A stretch of DNA of 37,001 bases, from positions 1 through 37,001 of the forward strand of contig JAAWHU010000030.1 of the NCBI GenBank assembly GCA_022796015.1. Reading direction: 5' to 3'. The stretch is from Hungatella sp. (GTDB taxonomy: Bacteria > Bacillota > Clostridia > Lachnospirales > Lachnospiraceae). Both the position numbers and the translations under genes were made by a program. Below are positions 32,413 to 37,001 of the stretch, piece by piece. Position 1 is the first letter of the stretch, and each line of letters starts with the position of its first letter. The notes below the pieces were generated by a model. That model was not told the DNA's origin. It did not search any database and saw only the letters and a program-made list of their open reading frames with translations.

Positions 32413-34209
32413 ATGAATAAAATCTCCAACCGGGTCAAAGCCTTTTTCTCCAAGCCTGCCAATGTGATTCTGGTGATTTTTGCCCTGCTCTTAGTCCTGC
32501 TCACCTTGTATCCCCTGTGTGAACTGGTTCGCCACACCTTCATTGTCCACGCCACCGATGCCACGGTTCTGCCGGGACTTAAGAAGGGAGAACTCACCAC
32601 AGCCAGCTGGAAGAAGCTTCTGACTACCAGCACCCATAAGTACAGCTGGATTAATTTTTATAAACCGATGGTCAATTCTGTGGTTCTGGCTGCCTTGTCT
32701 GCCTTGTTTGCCCTGGTGTTCGGGGGGACTGTGGCATGGCTGGTAACCCGTTCCAACTTAAAAGCCAAACAATTTATTTCCACTGTATTTATTTTCCCCT
32801 ACATCATGCCTTCCTGGACCCTGGCCTTGTTCTGGCTGAACATGTTTAAGAATCCGGGGGTAGGTACCGGTTCGCCGGGCTTTGTGTATTCCATCACCGG
32901 GCTTTGTGCACCGGAGTGGTTTGTCTATGGGCTTTTGCCTATGGTCATTGTGTCGGGCCTTCACTATGCACCCTTTGCCTATATCTTTATTGGGGGAATC
33001 CTTCGGAATATGGACGCCAATTTAGAGGAGGCGGCGACGATTCTCAAGACCCCCAGATGGAGGATCCTTGTGCGGATCACCCTGCCTATTGTGAAGCCGG
33101 CTATTCTTTCCACCTTTCTGCTGGCCTTTGCAAGTGTTATGGGCTCCTATGCAGTGCCTATTTATCTGGGCTCACCTGTGAATTTTTATGTGCTCACCAC
33201 CAAGATGAAGACCCTGCAGACCACGGCCATCGGCCAGGCTTACATCATCGCCTTGTTTATGGTGATCCTGGGGGCTCTGATCATGATGGCCAACAGCCTT
33301 TTGACGGGAACGAGAAAGTCCTACACCACGGTCACCGGCAAATCCTCTCAGATTTCTCTGGTGGATTTGAAGGCAGGCAACTATGTGATCACCGGGGTTT
33401 TGTGTATGGTGCTGTTTTTTGTGTGTATTATGCCCCTGTTTTCCTTTGCCCTTGAGTCGGTGATCATAAAGGCAGGAGATTATTCTCTTTCCAATATGAC
33501 ACTGAACTACTGGTTCGGCTCCGCCGGTTCCGTGTCCACCACTGTGGGAGACATGGGGATTATGAGGGATCCGGCGATTTGGTCGGCCATGGGGACCTCT
33601 TTAAAGCTGTCCTTGTGCTGTGCACTGATTGCAGGGTCCTGCGGCGTAGTCATCGGATATGCAGTGGTGAGAAGACGGGGAACCAGATTGTCCCAGTGGG
33701 TCAGCGGGCTGTCTTTCTTCCCCTACCTGATTCCGGCCATGGCCTTCGGAGCTATCTACCTGGCCATTGCCTCCAACTTTTCCTTCCTTGCCAACTCGTT
33801 TTTAATCCTGGTTCTGGTGGGATCCGTAAAGTATCTGCCCTTTGCCACCAAGTCGGGAACCAACGCCATGCTTCAGCTGTCTGCGGAGATCGAGGAGGCG
33901 GCTGCGATTTTCGGCATTTCCTGGTGGAAGAGGATGACAAAGATCATTATTCCCATTCAGAAAGCCAGCATTATCTCTGGTTTTCTCCTGCCTTTTACGT
34001 CCTGTATGAGGGAATTGTCTCTGTTTGTCATGCTGGTGAGCTCCAAGACCCAGACCTTGACCACCATGCTTATGACTTACAATGAAAAGGGAGCATCCCA
34101 GTATGGCAATGCCATTAATCTGCTGATTATCGTCCTGGTGCTGACTATTAATTTTGGAGTAAATAAGCTGACAGGGGCGTCGATTGATAAAGGAGTAGGA
34201 GGAAGCTGA
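32413..34209 (+). CDS. Fused two-domain ABC permease (FbpB/AfuB-type)
   Basis: Membrane protein of 598 aa with about twelve hydrophobic segments, two BPD_transp_1 domains fused in one chain. Each half has its own EAA coupling motif: LEEAATILKTPRWRILVRITLPIVKPAI in the first half and IEEAAAIFGISWWKRMTKIIIPIQKASI in the second. This architecture is normal for FbpB/AfuB permeases. AAGGAG precedes ATG 32413, which is 37 nt after the binding-protein gene. The ATPase gene starts 1 nt after the stop codon. It moves the ligand delivered by the upstream lipoprotein across the membrane. Confidence 0.92.
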   Translation: MNKISNRVKAFFSKPANVILVIFALLLVLLTLYPLCELVRHTFIVHATDATVLPGLKKGELTTASWKKLLTTSTHKYSWINFYKPMVNSVVLAALSALFALVFGGTVAWLVTRSNLKAKQFISTVFIFPYIMPSWTLALFWLNMFKNPGVGTGSPGFVYSITGLCAPEWFVYGLLPMVIVSGLHYAPFAYIFIGGILRNMDANLEEAATILKTPRWRILVRITLPIVKPAILSTFLLAFASVMGSYAVPIYLGSPVNFYVLTTKMKTLQTTAIGQAYIIALFMVILGALIMMANSLLTGTRKSYTTVTGKSSQISLVDLKAGNYVITGVLCMVLFFVCIMPLFSFALESVIIKAGDYSLSNMTLNYWFGSAGSVSTTVGDMGIMRDPAIWSAMGTSLKLSLCCALIAGSCGVVIGYAVVRRRGTRLSQWVSGLSFFPYLIPAMAFGAIYLAIASNFSFLANSFLILVLVGSVKYLPFATKSGTNAMLQLSAEIEEAAAIFGISWWKRMTKIIIPIQKASIISGFLLPFTSCMRELSLFVMLVSSKTQTLTTMLMTYNEKGASQYGNAINLLIIVLVLTINFGVNKLTGASIDKGVGGS

Positions 34210-34210
34210 T

Positions 34211-35329
34211 ATGCCGGAGATTGTATTAAAGAATGTGAAAAAAGTGTTTGGCAATCAATTTGTAGCCGTTGACAATCTGAATATGGTCATTGAGGACCGG
34301 TCTTTTATCACGCTCCTTGGTCCCTCCGGGTGCGGCAAGACCACTACCCTGCGGATGATTGCAGGCTTAGAGACGCCTTCCCAGGGACAGATCTTTATTG
34401 ATGGCGTGCCGGTCTACGATGGGGAAAAGGGCATTAACCTGCCGCCGGATAAAAGGGATGTAGGGTTTTTGTTTCAGAATTACGCCCTGTGGCCCCACAT
34501 GACCGTGTATAAGAATATTTCCTTTGGCCTTGAGAATCTGAAATGGACGAAAAAGCAGATTGAGGACCGGGTCAATGAGCTTCTGGACATGTTAAAAATC
34601 CGGCAGTTTGCAGACCGGTATCCCAGCGAGCTTTCCGGAGGCCAGCAGCAGAGAGTAGCCATTGCAAGGACTCTGGCTCCCAAGCCAAAGGTGCTTTTTA
34701 TGGATGAACCATTGTCCAACTTAGATGCCAAGCTTAGGGGGGAGATGAGGACAGAATTAAAGCGTCTTCATGTGGATACCAACTCTACCTTTATCTATGT
34801 GACCCATGACCAGCTGGAGGCTATGACTCTTTCTACCAGAGTGTGCCTCATTGAGTCGGGAGTGCTTCAGCAGTTCGCACCGCCCTTAGAGATCTATCAG
34901 AAGCCGGAAAACCTGTTTGTGGCGGATTTTATGGGTAATCCTGCCATGAACTTCCTGGCGGCAAAGGTAATCGGCAAAGGGCAGGAAGGGCCGGTTCTTG
35001 ACTTTCACGGAAAGAACGTGCAGTTTGTGGGGGAGGATGTGGCTTGCGAACCGGGTATGGAGGTAATTCTGGGCATCAGGCCGGAATACATCGCCATCAC
35101 GGACAAAGGCCGGATTCCTGCATCTGTCTACACCACCCTGCCTACGGGAATGGAAACTACGGTGCGGATTATGATGGATGGAGAGCTGCTTTCTGCCGTA
35201 GTGTTCGGAAGCGTGGATTATCCGGTGGATCAGGAGATTAACATTGATTTTGCAGGGGACAATATTGTGCTGTTCCATAAAGAAAGCACCAGAAGGATCG
35301 GGCTGGGGAGACTGGTGGTGGAAGGGTAG
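34211..35329 (+). CDS. 'Ferric-type' ABC transporter ATPase (FbpC/AfuC-type)
   Basis: ATPase of 372 aa. Walker A is GPSGCGKTT (37-45), the Q-loop is FLFQNYALWPHM, the signature is LSGGQQQR (141-148) and Walker B is VLFMDEPLSNLD (Asp165, Glu166), with the switch His in YVTHDQ. The C-terminal 120 residues (about 245-372) form an OB/TOBE-like regulatory domain with LGIRPEYI, as in the CUT1, polyamine and ferric families. It completes a binding protein-permease-ATPase set. GTAGGAGG precedes ATG 34211 and the upstream stop is adjacent. Confidence 0.92.
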   Translation: MPEIVLKNVKKVFGNQFVAVDNLNMVIEDRSFITLLGPSGCGKTTTLRMIAGLETPSQGQIFIDGVPVYDGEKGINLPPDKRDVGFLFQNYALWPHMTVYKNISFGLENLKWTKKQIEDRVNELLDMLKIRQFADRYPSELSGGQQQRVAIARTLAPKPKVLFMDEPLSNLDAKLRGEMRTELKRLHVDTNSTFIYVTHDQLEAMTLSTRVCLIESGVLQQFAPPLEIYQKPENLFVADFMGNPAMNFLAAKVIGKGQEGPVLDFHGKNVQFVGEDVACEPGMEVILGIRPEYIAITDKGRIPASVYTTLPTGMETTVRIMMDGELLSAVVFGSVDYPVDQEINIDFAGDNIVLFHKESTRRIGLGRLVVEG

Positions 35330-35352
35330 AGAGGTTACTGGCCAGTGGGTTA

Positions 35353-35381
35353 TTGTTTTGCTTTGGATGGTGTGGTATAAT
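35353..35381 (+). promoter_or_regulatory. Promoter of the acetyltransferase gene
   Basis: TTGTTT (35353-35358), 17 bp, TATAAT (35376-35381) with an extended -10 (TGG before TATAAT). An in-frame ATG at 35368 lies inside the promoter and is not the start of the gene. Confidence 0.7.
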
Positions 35382-35418
35382 TCGTCACGGGAAAACAGAT
35401 AACGAAGGAGGAAACCCG

Positions 35419-35877
35419 GTGATAATAAGAACATACCAATCCCCGGACTGCGAATATTTGGCAAACCTGTTCTATGATACCGTCCATACCATCAATGCCA
35501 GAGACTATACCAAGGAGCAGTTAGATGTATGGGCCACAGGCAGCGTGGACTTAAAAGAATGGGATCGCTCCCTGTCCGCCCATGATACTGTAGTGGCAGT
35601 TGAGGACGAACGTATTGTGGGCTTCGGCGACATGGACAAAACAGGGTATCTTGACAGATTATATGTCCATAAAGATTATCAGAATCAGGGAATCGCCACT
35701 GCGATCTGCAGGGAATTGGAGAGGCGGGCCGGCTCGGTTAAGATCAGAGTCCATGTCTCCATCACGGCAAAGCCCTTCTTTCTCTCCAAAGGGTATCAGG
35801 TTATAAAGGAGCAGCAGGTTATGAGGCAGGGGATTCTGCTGACGAATTATGTTATGGAGAAAGTTATTTTCAATTAG
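35419..35877 (+). CDS. GNAT-family N-acetyltransferase
   Basis: Acetyl-CoA-dependent acetyltransferase of 152 aa. The acetyl-CoA binding motif lies in LDRLYVHKDYQNQGIATAICRELERRA (the QNQGIA loop), followed by the beta-strand IRVHVSITAKPFFLSKGYQV. It resembles small YafP/ElaA-type GNAT proteins. The start is taken as GTG 35419, 7 nt after AAGGAGG (35405-35411) and behind the promoter at 35353-35381; no ATG sits at that spacing. Substrate is unknown. A strong hairpin follows the stop codon. Confidence 0.85.
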   Translation: MIIRTYQSPDCEYLANLFYDTVHTINARDYTKEQLDVWATGSVDLKEWDRSLSAHDTVVAVEDERIVGFGDMDKTGYLDRLYVHKDYQNQGIATAICRELERRAGSVKIRVHVSITAKPFFLSKGYQVIKEQQVMRQGILLTNYVMEKVIFN

Positions 35878-35896
35878 AGGGAAGAGATGGTAAAAT

Positions 35897-35928
35897 ATGA
35901 GCCATAGGCAGAGCAGCCTATGGCTCAT
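35897..35928. terminator. Perfect hairpin after the acetyltransferase gene
   Basis: ATGAGCCATAGGC (35897-35909) and GCCTATGGCTCAT (35916-35928) form a perfect 13-bp stem with a 6-nt loop. No T-run follows on the + strand (TGATTCCC), so it may act as a weak terminator or be part of the structured element next to it. Confidence 0.55.
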
Positions 35929-35933
35929 TGATT

Positions 35934-36020
35934 CCCGCGAGCAACGAGCCAAGTGGACATACTTGTATGCACATTTGGCGACTGCCGCGAGGGTCACATA
36001 CCCCGTTGCTTGCAGCGGGG
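35934..36020. repeat. Structured intergenic repeat-like element
   Basis: Non-coding segment closed by a long-range stem: CCCGC (35934-35938) with GCGGG (36015-36019), and AGCAACG (35940-35946) with CGTTGCT (36004-36010). Inside are CATAC-TT-GTATG (35958-35969) and GGG/CCC (35991-35993/36001-36003). The multi-branched fold suggests a dispersed intergenic element or a structured RNA. It contains CCCGCGAGC, a string also found in FMN riboswitches, but the other parts of that riboswitch are absent. Copy number cannot be judged in this window. Confidence 0.45.
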
Positions 36021-36281
36021 GTGTTGACTTGAAAGGGGTTCTTAATGACGGTTTTGTGTGCTCGAAACGTTTCCTGTGCCTGTTTTCAGGCTGTCCGCAG
36101 CGGAATTTACAAGATAGACTTTCACAACCAGACCATGGGTCAGGAGCATATAAGGATCTGGAGGAGACTTGTGCTTCTGCGGAGTTTTACCTGCATATAA
36201 TCCGGTTAAGACATCAGTACCCTGAGAATCAGGTGGAGAGATTTCGAGAAGACTTGTTTTTAAGAAATGGAGGAAATCTCA
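36021..36281. other. Region upstream of recombinase with palindromes, no clear gene
   Basis: No convincing gene is present. An open frame covers much of it, but it has no ribosome site and runs through the structured element. Two small symmetric sequences are visible: the perfect palindrome GAAACGTTTC (36064-36073) and the hairpin GCCTG-TTTT-CAGGC (36078-36091). Either could be a recombinase or regulator site; this is speculative. Confidence 0.35.
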
Positions 36282-36932
36282 ATGAAAACCACAAAAGATG
36301 ACTACGGGGGACTGGTAAACAACGGGATTGACAGGGGGATCTACGGATATATCCGGGTCTCCACAGTCCAGCAGAACGACGACCGTCAGAGAATCGCCAT
36401 GGCAGAGCGGGGAGTGCCCAGGGAAAATATTTTTTCGGACAAGCAATCCGGAAAGGATTTTAACCGCCCGGGATATCGGGCGCTTTTGGATGTGATCCGG
36501 GAGGGGGATCAGATCGTGATTAAGAGTATTGACCGGCTGGGAAGGAATTTCAATGAGATTCTGGAACAGTGGCGGCATATTACCCTGGAGAAGAAATGCG
36601 GTATCGTGGTTTTGGATATGGATATTCTCAATACGGACATGGACCGGGGACTCCTGGACCGCCTGGTGTCGGAGATCATGATGATCGCCCTGTCCTATGT
36701 GGCCCAGACGGAGAGGGAGATGATGCGCCAGAGAGTGTACGAAGGGATTGCGGCGGCCAAGGAGAGAGGCGTTCACTGCGGCCGAAAGCCTAAGGATATC
36801 CCGCCTTTTTTTGCCATGGTCTACGGACTCTGGAGAGAAGGCCAGATCTCCGGAAGAGAGGCCGCCAGGCGTCTGGGGGTGGACAATCATACCTTTAAAA
36901 AATGGATTCGTTTGATGGAGGAGGCAGTGTGA
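36282..36932 (+). CDS. Small serine recombinase (resolvase/invertase family)
   Basis: Site-specific recombinase of 216 aa. The catalytic domain (about 19-155) begins YGYIRVSTVQQNDDRQ with nucleophile Ser27, and contains KSIDRLGRNFNEIL and a long E-helix ending in AQTEREMMRQRVYEGIAAAKERG. The C-terminal helix-turn-helix (about 185-215, ISGREAARRLGVDNHTFKKWI) matches the Hin/Tn3-resolvase type. Length is normal for this class (180-220) rather than large serine integrases. ATG 36282 lies 8 nt after GGAGG (36269-36273) and is preferred to ATG 36267. It may act as a DNA invertase or resolvase; no paired inverted sites are seen in the window. Confidence 0.9.
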   Translation: MKTTKDDYGGLVNNGIDRGIYGYIRVSTVQQNDDRQRIAMAERGVPRENIFSDKQSGKDFNRPGYRALLDVIREGDQIVIKSIDRLGRNFNEILEQWRHITLEKKCGIVVLDMDILNTDMDRGLLDRLVSEIMMIALSYVAQTEREMMRQRVYEGIAAAKERGVHCGRKPKDIPPFFAMVYGLWREGQISGREAARRLGVDNHTFKKWIRLMEEAV

Positions 36933-36977
36933 TGGCGTTAGAAAAGGAGAAATAGAAGGGGATGATAGCAAATAATG

Positions 36978-37001
36978 GGGAAAAACCCATAGGTTTTTCC
37001 C
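36978..37001 (+). terminator. Hairpin terminator after the recombinase
   Basis: GGGAAAAACC (36978-36987) and GGTTTTTCCC (36992-37001) form a perfect 10-bp stem with a CATA loop. The window ends exactly at its right arm, so a T-run cannot be seen. Confidence 0.6.

Noticed and set aside
31101-35329. Naming the transporter fbpABC (ferric iron)
   Set aside because: Family similarity does not fix the ligand; the two-component context favours another substrate and no Fur-type site is seen.
35934-36020. FMN riboswitch, suggested by CCCGCGAGC
   Set aside because: The other conserved blocks of the FMN aptamer are absent and no riboflavin gene follows.
35897-36301. Open frame of 134 codons
   Set aside because: It starts inside a perfect hairpin, lacks a ribosome site and runs through structured non-coding DNA into the recombinase gene.
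36279-36971. Open frame of 230 codons on the - strand
   Set aside because: Antisense shadow of the recombinase gene, with no motif.
1-37001. CRISPR arrays, tRNA or rRNA genes, insertion sequences, prophage genes
   Set aside because: No regularly spaced repeats, no tRNA or rRNA-like segment and no transposase or phage structural genes were seen; the only recombinase is the small serine enzyme at the right end.

Overview
The window looks like chromosomal DNA of a gut-type Clostridia, most likely Lachnospiraceae. The evidence is mid-range base composition, strong AGGAGG-type ribosome binding sites, lipoproteins with Ala/Thr/Glu-rich linkers, a YesM/YesN two-component pair, a LytTR regulator, an ECF S-component, an exported FMN/FAD reductase and an S-layer homology protein. 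Genus cannot be fixed from sequence alone. Most genes are on the + strand; only a LysR regulator and a hemerythrin protein are on the - strand. All functions were read from motifs; no database search was run.

Layout. 1-1180: a structured intergenic element, a LytTR response regulator and a candidate small RNA ending in a strong terminator. 1186-4793: O-acetylhomoserine sulfhydrylase, a RibU-like riboflavin S-component and cardiolipin synthase, probably one operon. 4804-9703: an exporter operon of SLH protein, unusually long HlyD/MacA-type adaptor, MacB-type ATPase and FtsX-type permease, preceded by 11-bp direct repeats. 9706-10761: membrane dipeptidase. 10810-14327: a TrpXYZ-type ABC importer followed by a TetR regulator. 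14429-17183: a surface lipoprotein reductase with two FMN-binding domains and one FAD domain, with a perfect palindrome at its start site. 17224-18411: a two-gene chromate-type transporter. 18379-21852: a LysR regulator divergent from an aconitase-superfamily hydratase, with a textbook two-box LysR control region. 21994-23752: monofunctional transglycosylase convergent on a hemerythrin protein across a bidirectional terminator. 23861-25965: YczE-like membrane protein, esterase and 3-methyladenine glycosylase.

25976-28404 is an AT-richer insert between ordinary genes. It holds a broken DUF262 (GmrSD N-domain-like) gene, an intact SMC/ABC-like AAA ATPase and a broken HNH nuclease gene. This looks like the decayed remnant of a three-gene anti-phage or restriction cassette and is the most novel item in the window.

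28427-35329 is a sensor kinase/response regulator pair followed by a lipoprotein, fused permease and ATPase of the 'ferric-type' ABC family. The arrangement recalls the HptRSA and AfuABC sugar-phosphate systems more than iron uptake. 35353-37001 holds a GNAT acetyltransferase, a structured intergenic repeat-like element and a small serine recombinase ending in a perfect hairpin.
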